Assembly (NCBI GenBank): GCA_029550685.1
Contig: JAKPGY010000079.1
Coordinates: 1 to 64,000, forward strand
Source of the DNA: Bacillota bacterium
GTDB taxonomy: Bacteria > Bacillota > Syntrophomonadia > Syntrophomonadales > Syntrophomonadaceae
DNA length: 64,000 bases
Direction of reading: 5' to 3'
Part shown: positions 44,845-52,366 of the stretch, piece by piece
Numbering within the stretch: position 1 is the first letter of the stretch
Layout of the letters: each line of letters opens with the position of its first letter
Translations under genes and position numbers: made by a program
The notes under the pieces: model-generated
What the model was told of the DNA's origin: nothing
The model's database searches: none
The model's input: the letters and a program-made list of their open reading frames with translations, nothing else

Positions 44845-45543
44845 ATGAGGAAATTACTGCGCAAACTGGAGTACAACCATTCCTTATCCGAGGAAGAATA
44901 TGAACAGGTAATGGATTATATAGATTGGCTTCGGCAAAACACGCCTGAATCCTATCTTTTGTTCTGCCAGCAGTACGGCGGGATTCTTTATCAACAGTAT
45001 TCTACCTATTTGCCTCCCTATCCCGCAGGCATGGATCAACTGATCGAATACCTGGTACGCAATTCCTGGGCTTATAAAGAGATTGCGGCTCTTCCGGCAA
45101 CGCTCTCCTCTTTTCCGCGCGCTCTGCATCCTTATTTGCTATACATGCTGCACCATGATCCCCGCTCACTGCAGTCAATCAACATTCCGGATGTGGCTGC
45201 TGCAGATGACACCTGTTCCCTGCCTGAACCCAGGAAACAGCCAGCAGTATTAAAATTTGAAGCCGCCAACAGCAATAAGGAACCTGGACTGAAAGCCCAT
45301 TTTGAAAGATTGAGCCGGTTTACCTTTATATCCCGTCTGCAGAGTTACCGTTACCTAACCAAACACAAGGCAGCTCAGGACCGTATTGAAGTGGTGGATG
45401 GGCAGTGTTTGGCAGGTATTTTTACCAATAAAGAGAAATCCATTTACTATTATATTTTTCTCACTGAAGATAATTTGGCCAAGGCCCAATTGGCCTGCCA
45501 GACCCTAAATACTGCATTGTACGGCAGCCGTAAAAGGAGCTGA
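44845..45543 (+). CDS. Unknown protein, first gene of the Hsp70-like operon
   Basis: 232 residues, no family recognised. The N-terminal part is helical and acidic (KLEYNHSLSEEEYEQVMDYI), rich in Tyr (QQYGGILYQQYSTYLPPY). A low-complexity linker (residues about 135-165) leads to a basic domain with FERLSRFTFISRLQSYRYLT and a beta-rich end (KEKSIYYYIFLTEDN). No signal peptide. The upstream in-frame ATG at 44767 lies in the repeat; the ATG at 44845 has GGTGGGGC in front and is preferred. The AAAGGAG ribosome site of the next gene lies at its 3' end. Function unknown. Confidence 0.75.
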   Translation: MRKLLRKLEYNHSLSEEEYEQVMDYIDWLRQNTPESYLLFCQQYGGILYQQYSTYLPPYPAGMDQLIEYLVRNSWAYKEIAALPATLSSFPRALHPYLLYMLHHDPRSLQSINIPDVAAADDTCSLPEPRKQPAVLKFEAANSNKEPGLKAHFERLSRFTFISRLQSYRYLTKHKAAQDRIEVVDGQCLAGIFTNKEKSIYYYIFLTEDNLAKAQLACQTLNTALYGSRKRS

Positions 45544-47006
45544 TTCTCATCGATATCCTAGATTCGTTTCGCCTGGCCCGATCATCTGCCAACCTATTTG
45601 ATTTTTGGCAGCAGGAAGCGGAGCTGCGTATCAAACTGCGGGAGCAGAAGGATATTGACATTGCTACGGTCCAAGATGGCGATGAATTAGATTTTCTTAT
45701 GCGGGCTCTTTATTTTAGCGGCCGCCAGGAAGTATTTTTTTCCCAGTTAAAGACTGCTTTAAACTCTGCTCCAGTTTTGCAGTGGTGGAAATCCAGTCCT
45801 CTATGGCTAAAAAGGGGCTTCTTTTTTTACCTGATTGATAATCTGGATGAGGCGGAGATAGATGGCAGAACCCTACAGTTCCTGATTCACCTCTGGGAAC
45901 CAGATCTGACCAGCGTTTACAGGCAGTTGCTGTCCCGGCTTGATCTTGATCAATGCCGTTATCTTTTAGCTAAAACAGCCAATGGGGAACTGCGTTCCCT
46001 GTTAAAGTCCCGGGAAGAGGAAATCTTATCCACTCAGAAAAACCACCATTATGGCTTGTTATATCACCAGGACCTCCCAGATCTGGCTTTAACCCTTAGA
46101 TCTGAAAAAGCAGAATTGATAAAAGCAGCCCTGTTCCAATTGGAAAAAGTCACCCTTAAGCACCATAGTGAGGCTCATGCACCCCAGCGCTTACGCGCTT
46201 TGCTGGATACGGTTGAACGTGTATACCAGTGTGGGCTTATAATGGATGCTTGGTGTTTGTTAACTCAGATTTACTTGGAATATCAAAACCAGCCAAGCCC
46301 GGCAGAACCCCTGCCGGCTTCTCGTCTGGGCCAGCGCATGAGTCGTCTGGTTGGGAAAACTGTTGGTGCTCTGCTAATACTGAAAGGAGAATTGCGCTTG
46401 ACTGATCAAGCCGCTCAATGGTGCCAACAGTATTTTCCTGCCTTGGAAGTTGACCAGCGCCTGTATCCTATGCTGAGATTATACGAAGCTATTCTGTCAT
46501 CAAGCCAGGCTGCCTCATTGCTCTGGGAGGTTCTCTCCTGCTATGAGGCAGTGCAGCAGTTGTTCCCCGAAGATGGCCTGCCTGAACTGAGATCACTGGA
46601 GTCACAGCCAGGCAGAGGGAAAAAATTACTGGACCTGTGCCATAATCTGCTGCCCTCCTCGCCGGTAGAAGCTTTTATCCTCATGGAGTTGGTCCGCATT
46701 ATGATGGTACACTCTGTTATTCTTTTATCAAAGAAGGATCGTGAACGGCTGCTGCTAGACTATATTGGCCTTTGGAAATGGGTGCCTTGCCGGCGTTTCA
46801 TTAATAATGACATAGTGAATCAACTGGCTCATGGGGTACAACCACCGGTACGGCAGGAAGCTGAACGTATCTTAAACTGGTCCCAGCCGGGAATGCCGGA
46901 AGATCTGCTGGCTGACTTACAGAAACGTCCTGATATCTACCGGAGCGGAACTGACCCTATACGTAATCTAGCTTTATTAGGATATTTATGGGGGGTGCTG
47001 GAGTGA
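45543..47006 (+). CDS. Unknown helical protein, second gene of the Hsp70-like operon
   Basis: About 487 residues and almost entirely alpha-helical, with many LLxxLE-type repeats that suggest a helical-repeat scaffold. No family recognised. The frame opens with no ATG, GTG or TTG until 45699, but the 50 codons before that are clearly coding (SFRLARSSANLFDFWQQEAE and following), and AAAGGAG lies at 45533-45539. The start must then be non-standard: ATT 45543, CTC 45546 or ATC 45549 are in range; the coordinate given is the earliest. It overlaps the stop of gene 1 and ends in a GTGA overlap with gene 3. Confidence 0.72.
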   Translation: MLIDILDSFRLARSSANLFDFWQQEAELRIKLREQKDIDIATVQDGDELDFLMRALYFSGRQEVFFSQLKTALNSAPVLQWWKSSPLWLKRGFFFYLIDNLDEAEIDGRTLQFLIHLWEPDLTSVYRQLLSRLDLDQCRYLLAKTANGELRSLLKSREEEILSTQKNHHYGLLYHQDLPDLALTLRSEKAELIKAALFQLEKVTLKHHSEAHAPQRLRALLDTVERVYQCGLIMDAWCLLTQIYLEYQNQPSPAEPLPASRLGQRMSRLVGKTVGALLILKGELRLTDQAAQWCQQYFPALEVDQRLYPMLRLYEAILSSSQAASLLWEVLSCYEAVQQLFPEDGLPELRSLESQPGRGKKLLDLCHNLLPSSPVEAFILMELVRIMMVHSVILLSKKDRERLLLDYIGLWKWVPCRRFINNDIVNQLAHGVQPPVRQEAERILNWSQPGMPEDLLADLQKRPDIYRSGTDPIRNLALLGYLWGVLE

Positions 47007-48586
47007 CACTTACCGAACAGCAGTTGAGCATGGTTATTAATCAACAGCTAAATAACATATTAGGTGAACTTAACCAATCAGTAACCCAGTTTGTCAACCG
47101 GGAAAAGGCTAGGCTGCAATCCTGTGACGACCAGTACCTGCTGGCGGTAAACCGTTTCTACTATCAGACTTTCAGCGATCATTTTTTTCCGGTTTTCCGC
47201 CAATCCCTTCAGGAGGATATTGCTCGTCTGCTCAACCTGGCCCATGATGAAGCTTCCCTCAGTCGTGACATATTAGTTACCATACAGCGTTATGCTCGCA
47301 TGTATAACCAAGTGAAGAGCATCCATACCAAGCTGATGGCGACCCGGGAGGAAAGCCAGCTAAAAATCTTGGAGGTTACCCGCCAGCGCAGCCAGCACCT
47401 GTCTGACTTGTTATATCCCCTTAAAACCCTCCTGGACCGGATAGAGCTATTTCAAAGTTTGCTGGAAACTATTGAGGAGTTTATGCAGGATGAAGAGTTG
47501 CTGCGCTTGGCTAAAATTTACCCGGATCATATTATTTTGCTGGAACAGGTTATTGCCCTGGATCTCAGTCATCCTTCCGTTATCCAGGGCTTTAATAACC
47601 TGCTATCTCACCTGCACCACAGTTGTAACACCCTCAAAACTCTAGCGGAGAATCCTTGGAATCAAGAGGATGCCAGGCATATTATTGTGCAGATGGTAGC
47701 AATTACGGAAAAGGTCTTAAACCGGCAGGCCCCTCCATCACTGCTGGCTTTTTATGAAGCCCAGTTTAAGCGTCAGTATCTAATGTACACTTCCCTGATG
47801 GAAGCTGGTATTGACCGCAATCAGACCAAACAGGTCCGGGAAATGGCCAGACAGTTTCAAGCCTGGCTGGAACGGCTGGTGGTGGTATTGGATCGAGGGG
47901 TTCGCTTTGCCAGCCGGCATGGAACCGAATTGCTGCATAGTGCCCATTACATGACCGGTATTTCCTCTACTCAAATCGACCGTCTTCTTAGAGAAGTTCG
48001 GGATATCCGGCAGGATATACATGAGCTGGTCACCGATTTATCAGCCAGTCAGAATGTTGATACCGCTTATTTTCTGGATCGTTCTGGTGAAACCGTAAGG
48101 AAAGCTTTGACGCGGTTGGAACCCTATAAGAGTTCTCCGGCCTTAAGGCTGCCTCCATTAGCGTTTCACATAGAAAGAGTCTTTCTGGAACTTTCTTTTT
48201 TGACCGCCCGTATTGAAATGCTGACTGATAAACATACCCATTCCAGCCAGATTTTAGATCAGCACTTACAGGTATACAATATGATTCAGTCCTACCTGGA
48301 CTTGTTGGTAAATATCAGGGTTGACCTGGAACGCGTTTTAGCTCCTCGTAATATCAGCAGGGTTTGGAAGAACCATGAAGTACGTACCGAGAGAATATCT
48401 CTGGAGAAGGGACATCCCTTTCCGGATGAATATAGCTTTTTGTTAAACCAGTATAATGTGGAAACCCGTTTGGGAGATTATGAATACCCGGTGGTCTTGT
48501 ATGAAGAAGGGGACCTGTTTGTAATCCGGGTTGATCAAAAGGTGGAATATGAACTGCCCGTATTAGTTATTGGCAGGAGAGAGTAA
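47003..48586 (+). CDS. Unknown coiled-coil-rich protein, third gene of the Hsp70-like operon
   Basis: 527 residues, helical throughout with long amphipathic stretches (TRQRSQHLSDLLYPLKTLLD, VREMARQFQAWLERLVVVLD) until a short beta-rich end (NVETRLGDYEYPVVLYEEGD). GTG start at 47003 overlaps the previous stop (GTGA); an ATG at 46988 is also possible. No transmembrane span, no catalytic motif, no family recognised. The layout suits a structural partner or co-chaperone-like subunit for the ATPase encoded 2 bases downstream; this is inference from operon context. Confidence 0.75.
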   Translation: MTLTEQQLSMVINQQLNNILGELNQSVTQFVNREKARLQSCDDQYLLAVNRFYYQTFSDHFFPVFRQSLQEDIARLLNLAHDEASLSRDILVTIQRYARMYNQVKSIHTKLMATREESQLKILEVTRQRSQHLSDLLYPLKTLLDRIELFQSLLETIEEFMQDEELLRLAKIYPDHIILLEQVIALDLSHPSVIQGFNNLLSHLHHSCNTLKTLAENPWNQEDARHIIVQMVAITEKVLNRQAPPSLLAFYEAQFKRQYLMYTSLMEAGIDRNQTKQVREMARQFQAWLERLVVVLDRGVRFASRHGTELLHSAHYMTGISSTQIDRLLREVRDIRQDIHELVTDLSASQNVDTAYFLDRSGETVRKALTRLEPYKSSPALRLPPLAFHIERVFLELSFLTARIEMLTDKHTHSSQILDQHLQVYNMIQSYLDLLVNIRVDLERVLAPRNISRVWKNHEVRTERISLEKGHPFPDEYSFLLNQYNVETRLGDYEYPVVLYEEGDLFVIRVDQKVEYELPVLVIGRRE

Positions 48587-48588
48587 CT

Positions 48589-49848
48589 ATGCTAGTGGGT
48601 ATTGATTTGGGTCCGAAAACCACCAAAATTGCTTACCGGCAGGAGGGAAAGTGGCACTACCACAACGTAGCGCCTTTCCTATATGAAGCAGATGACAGCA
48701 ACACTGATGAGGAAAAAGTTCTGACCAGCTACCTGATTGGTCTGAGTCGGGAAATTGATTTCAACTCTTTGCTATCAGCGGTAATATCTTATCCAAACTA
48801 TTGGAATCTGTCCCGCCGGCGCACACTCTATAAGGCATGTCAAGCCGCCTTTTCAGACCGGATATTTTCTCTTTTACCGGAACCGGTTGCAGCCTTAATG
48901 GGTCATGAATCGACTCGGAGTTTATGCGGAGATATTTTGATTGTGGAACTTCATGAAAACATGGCTTCTTTCAGCTTGTTGACTGTGATTCAGGCTGGCC
49001 AGGATATATGCCTGGAAATACAACTACCTCTGGCATACCACCAGCCGGTGGAGCCAGCCCTGCAAGATTTCATCATTAACCATTTGCAGCCCCGGGCCAA
49101 ACAGCTGGGATTTTTTGAAGCAGGCAGCTGGAGGCTGAAGGCAGTGGTATTAGTGGGCGAAGAGACCTTACTTCACCAGGCAGCTTCCCTGGTAAATAGC
49201 ATTTTCACCCCCCGGGAACTAATAATTCCTGTTCAAGCTGATTTTCAAATTGCCCGGGGACTGGCGGAATGGGCAGCTGGTGGGGAACATTGCCGTGTAA
49301 AAGCCATCTATCCTTTCGAATTTGTTCAGGAAACCTTTAGCCTTGACTCAGCCGATCATCAGTTTGAGCCTCTGCCTTTTGACACAAACAATCTGGCTAT
49401 GGATCTGAAAGCACGCTACCTGATTACTACCTTGACCACCGGATCGCTTTTTAACTTATCGACTGGAAACCATACTCTTCACTACCGGTTATGGGAAAGA
49501 CCTGGCGGTCAGACGCAGGATAACAGCGGGGATAGGCACAACCACCTGATCTGGGAGTTTGAGGACCCAAATGCATATATTGCCGAACCGTTGGGAGTTT
49601 ATTTGCATATGGGAGAGTTTGCTATAGAATCAGATACTATAGGGCAGACGAGTATGAATAAGCCGGCTCCTTACGATCTAAATAGTGATTATCTTAAACT
49701 CGCCCAGCGCCTGCTTGCCATCCCCTTTCTCAATGAAGAACTCAAAAGAGACTTACAGGAACTGGCTAGCCAGCTAGAAGGATATGATTTAACTAATCAG
49801 TTGGAATTGACACGCCTGCGGCTGCTGGCATTTTTACAGCTATATTAA
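48589..49848 (+). CDS. Divergent Hsp70/actin-fold (ASKHA) ATPase
   Basis: 419 residues. The N-terminal LVGIDLGPKTTKIAY matches the phosphate-1 loop of Hsp70/actin ATPases (DLGxxxTK), and SAVISYPNYWNLSRRRTLYKACQAAF with LPEPVAALMGHE resembles the Hsp70 subdomain IIB entry and its connecting helix. The second phosphate loop (VIVELHENMASFSL) and adenosine site (VVLVGEETLLHQ) are weakened: the usual DxGGxT and GG pairs are absent. The last 150 residues replace the DnaK substrate-binding domain. It could bind nucleotide with little hydrolysis. Function unknown; it is the last gene of the operon, followed by degenerate tandem repeats. Confidence 0.75.
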   Translation: MLVGIDLGPKTTKIAYRQEGKWHYHNVAPFLYEADDSNTDEEKVLTSYLIGLSREIDFNSLLSAVISYPNYWNLSRRRTLYKACQAAFSDRIFSLLPEPVAALMGHESTRSLCGDILIVELHENMASFSLLTVIQAGQDICLEIQLPLAYHQPVEPALQDFIINHLQPRAKQLGFFEAGSWRLKAVVLVGEETLLHQAASLVNSIFTPRELIIPVQADFQIARGLAEWAAGGEHCRVKAIYPFEFVQETFSLDSADHQFEPLPFDTNNLAMDLKARYLITTLTTGSLFNLSTGNHTLHYRLWERPGGQTQDNSGDRHNHLIWEFEDPNAYIAEPLGVYLHMGEFAIESDTIGQTSMNKPAPYDLNSDYLKLAQRLLAIPFLNEELKRDLQELASQLEGYDLTNQLELTRLRLLAFLQLY

Positions 49849-49852
49849 TCTT

Positions 49853-50012
49853 GGCTGTGAAAATGGCTTCCTATTGTGTCTTTGCTGTGCAAACAGCCCT
49901 CTCTGTGTCATCGCAGTGAAAATAGCTCTTGCAATGTCATAGTGGTCTCTACTCAAGTGTCATTGCTGTGAAAATAGCTTCCTAATGTGTCATTGCTGAG
50001 AAAACGTTCTAG
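49853..50012 (-). repeat. Degenerate tandem repeat of about 30 bp
   Basis: Five or six units of the form GCTGTGAAAATAGCTTCCTA + ATGTGTCATT, for instance starting at 49855, 49885, 49914 and 49966. The same unit occurs singly at 42643 and, reversed, at 4267-4297. This is the R2 module of the repeat family, multiplied here. Confidence 0.7.
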
Positions 50013-50027
50013 CGATGGACAGACCCG

Positions 50028-50392
50028 AAGCCTTCTTATGTGTCATTGCGAGCCCCGTCAGGGGCGTGGCAATCTCTATTAAATTTACGCTAACCACAGC
50101 TTAGCAGGAGCGTCAGATTAGGATGCAGGAGTTTAGCCGGCTCGCTCCGGGACTCCTCACCTGCAACCCACCGGCTTACTTCGGTGCGAAGCGGACCGCT
50201 TAAGAATTCAGCATCCATACTCTCAGTCCTCGCTGCTCGAAACATCCTGTTTCCAGCGACCCTTCGCAGCCCTCAGTTTCGCCGTGGGTTGCAACGGCTC
50301 GTCGTGCGTCGCTCGCCCGGCTAATACTCCTGCTTAAGCCGTGCTCGATGTTTTCCTCCATCGTGAATTGTTATAAAGGTGACAATAGTGAT
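50028..50392 (-). repeat. Repeat element copy F (palindromic core 50125-50333)
   Basis: Reverse-oriented, near complete. REP-like half GTCATTGCGAGCCCC / GGGGCGTGGCAAT, spacer, then a 209-bp core with arms GCAGGAGTTTAGCCGG / CCGGCTAATACTCCTGC and TGCAACCCACCGG / CCGTGGGTTGCA, then GAAACATCCTGTTTC in the centre. End module GTTATAAAGGTGACAAT. Together with copy E it brackets the four-gene operon in the same orientation. Confidence 0.83.
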
Positions 50393-50427
50393 ACCTGTTA
50401 TACTAAATAGTGAAAGGAGAACCTAAC

Positions 50428-51237
50428 ATGCCTCAAGTTACTTTTGCGCTGCATCCGGCAGCATCAAAACACATAATCGCTCAGGCTGTCTGCCGTCTTC
50501 CCCAAGTGCACGAAGCCTTTACCCATGGTAAAATAATTATAGGCAGCGGGACCACTAACCTGCTGGTAGCAGAAGAGCTGCTGCAGACCAGATTCGAACC
50601 CTACGAACCCTATGTAGCCGGTGTCATAACCCAGCGTTCTGCCTGTGCCACCGAAACCAGCCAGCGCAAAGGTGCATGGTGTATAGAAAAAGGCCGGCTG
50701 GTAGACGAACCTTGGATAGATTTCTTAAACCGGTTCGAACCCGGGGATATTTTTATAAAGGGCGCCAATGCCATTGATCCCTTCGGCAATGCGGCTATCC
50801 TGCTGGGAGATGCCCAGGGAGGAACCATAGGCCAGGCTATCGGAGTTGTGAAGGCGCGGGGTATCGAGTTAATAGTACCGGTAGGATTGGAAAAGCTGAT
50901 ACCCTCATGCCTGGCTGGAGAATCCAAGATGGGGCATTACCGGAGCTCGATGCGTCTGGGAATGAACCTGGGTTATATGGTAGTAACCGGTGCCAATATT
51001 GTTAGCGAAGTAGAAAGTTTCAAGATCTTGTTTAATGTGGAGGCTGTCCCCGTAGCAGCTGGTGGAGTAGGGGGAATGGAAGGAGCGGTGATGCTGGCAG
51101 CAGAATGTCCAGATGAAAAAACCGCTGAACAGATCATAGATTTGGCCCGTAGAGCCAACCAGCAGCCCCCCATTAAAGTTAAGCGCAAAAAATGCTCCCA
51201 ATGTGATAATCCTTGCCAGATATTAGAGAAAGTCTAG
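50428..51237 (+). CDS. Unknown protein with C-terminal cysteine cluster
   Basis: 269 residues. Features: a GSGTTNLLVAEELL loop near residue 42, a glycine-rich ANAIDPFGNAAILLGDAQGG, and VAAGGVGGMEGAVMLAAE near the C-terminus, all suggesting an alpha/beta fold with a nucleotide or CoA pocket. The end (KRKKCSQCDNPCQIL) has a CxxCxxxC cluster that could bind metal. I do not recognise the family. AAAGGAG 9 bases before the ATG. Next to, and probably cotranscribed with, the class IV aminotransferase (18-base gap). Confidence 0.72.
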   Translation: MPQVTFALHPAASKHIIAQAVCRLPQVHEAFTHGKIIIGSGTTNLLVAEELLQTRFEPYEPYVAGVITQRSACATETSQRKGAWCIEKGRLVDEPWIDFLNRFEPGDIFIKGANAIDPFGNAAILLGDAQGGTIGQAIGVVKARGIELIVPVGLEKLIPSCLAGESKMGHYRSSMRLGMNLGYMVVTGANIVSEVESFKILFNVEAVPVAAGGVGGMEGAVMLAAECPDEKTAEQIIDLARRANQQPPIKVKRKKCSQCDNPCQILEKV

Positions 51238-51255
51238 CAAAAGGAGGCAATAAAT

Positions 51256-52086
51256 ATGGAAACAAGCACCGAAAAGTTCTGGCTTAAGAATGACCAATTT
51301 TTTAGCAAGGATGAATTACCCGGCGACTTTATCGAGCAAGGTATTTCCCTATACGAAGTTTTCAGGGTAATACAGGGAGTGCCTCTATTTTTTGAGGAGC
51401 ATATGGCCAGACTTCATAATTCCTCGCAATTAACCGGATTAAAATTGCCTGTAGAAGATGAAACCATTAGAAAAAGGCTTCATGATTTAATTGCACGTAA
51501 CCAGGTGGAGACTGGCAATATTAAAATTGTACTGAATTACCAGCAGCCCAATGAACCCGCTGTTTTTTATGCCTACTTTACCCCGGCTTTTTACCCTTCC
51601 CCAGCTGATTATGAAAAGGGAGCTAAAACGGTTTTAGTCCACATTGAAAGGCCTAATCCCAATGCCAAGGTAGACCGGGCAGAATATCGCCAGGTTATTG
51701 ATACCGCCAAGGAAAAAACTAATTCCTATGAAGCAATACTGGTGGATCACAATGGATATGTAACCGAAGGCGGGAGATCTAATGTATTTATGATCAAAGA
51801 CAACCTGGTTTTGACTCCTCCGGCAGACCAGGTATTAAAGGGCATTAACCGGCAGGTGGTGTTGACAGCCTGTGACAACATAGGCCAGTCAGTGATGGAA
51901 AAGAAAATCAGTCTGAATGAAATGCTGGATATGGATGCTGTGTTTCTCACCGGTACCTCACCACACGTGTTGCCAGTAAGTCAGGTGGATGATTACCTCT
52001 TTGATTCCGCCAACAACCAAATCCTCAGGAACATTATGACCGAGTTTAACAATATCGTAGAAAATTATATTAAAACCCATCGCTAG
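51256..52086 (+). CDS. Class IV PLP-dependent aminotransferase-fold enzyme
   Basis: 276 residues of the IlvE/DAAT/PabC family. Shows SLYEVFRVIQGVPLFFEEHMARL near the start, KTNSYEAILVDHNGYVTEGGRSNVF in two stretches with the likely PLP lysine in the KEKTNSY segment (around residue 156), and FLTGTSPHVLPV at the end. Could be a branched-chain or D-amino-acid aminotransferase or aminodeoxychorismate lyase; the sequence does not decide. AAAAGGAGG precedes the ATG. A perfect hairpin follows the gene. Confidence 0.87.
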   Translation: METSTEKFWLKNDQFFSKDELPGDFIEQGISLYEVFRVIQGVPLFFEEHMARLHNSSQLTGLKLPVEDETIRKRLHDLIARNQVETGNIKIVLNYQQPNEPAVFYAYFTPAFYPSPADYEKGAKTVLVHIERPNPNAKVDRAEYRQVIDTAKEKTNSYEAILVDHNGYVTEGGRSNVFMIKDNLVLTPPADQVLKGINRQVVLTACDNIGQSVMEKKISLNEMLDMDAVFLTGTSPHVLPVSQVDDYLFDSANNQILRNIMTEFNNIVENYIKTHR

Positions 52087-52100
52087 AATAGTGAAAAGAT

Positions 52101-52139
52101 CAGTGCAGAGGCTGTCCTAAAAGGACAGCCTCTGCACTG
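52101..52139 (+). terminator. Perfect long hairpin after the aminotransferase gene
   Basis: CAGTGCAGAGGCTGTCC / GGACAGCCTCTGCACTG, 17 perfect base pairs around TAAAA, 15 bases after the stop. No U-run follows, so it may end transcription poorly or act as RNA stabiliser, but its position fits a terminator. Confidence 0.6.
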
Positions 52140-52157
52140 TCGATATAGGTTATGAAA

Positions 52158-52312
52158 GAGATAGCCGCTTCGCACCGAAGTAAGCCGGTGTGTTGCAGGC
52201 GAAGAGTTCTGGAGCAAGCCGGCTAATACCTCTGCATCCTGGCTAACACCCTGCCAAGCCGTGGTTAGCCTGGAGCCACATAGAGATTGCCAGTCCCTAC
52301 GAGTGCTCTCAT
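52158..52312 (+). repeat. Repeat element copy G (right half only)
   Basis: Forward-oriented right half of the core and flank: CCGCTTCGCACCGAAGTAAG, CCGGTGTGTTGCAGG, GCCGGCTAATACCTCTGC, TGGCTAACACCCTGCC, then CCACATAGAGATTGCC. The left half is absent, so it cannot form the long palindrome. Lies between the aminotransferase and the convergent grdCD gene. Confidence 0.75.
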
Positions 52313-52366
52313 TATTAATTCATCCCGCCTGTTACCTAAACAAAGTTATCTCATGATGACGAATGT

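Noticed and set aside
49853-50012. CRISPR array
   Set aside because: Units are adjacent and degenerate, with no constant-length unique spacers and no cas genes in the window.
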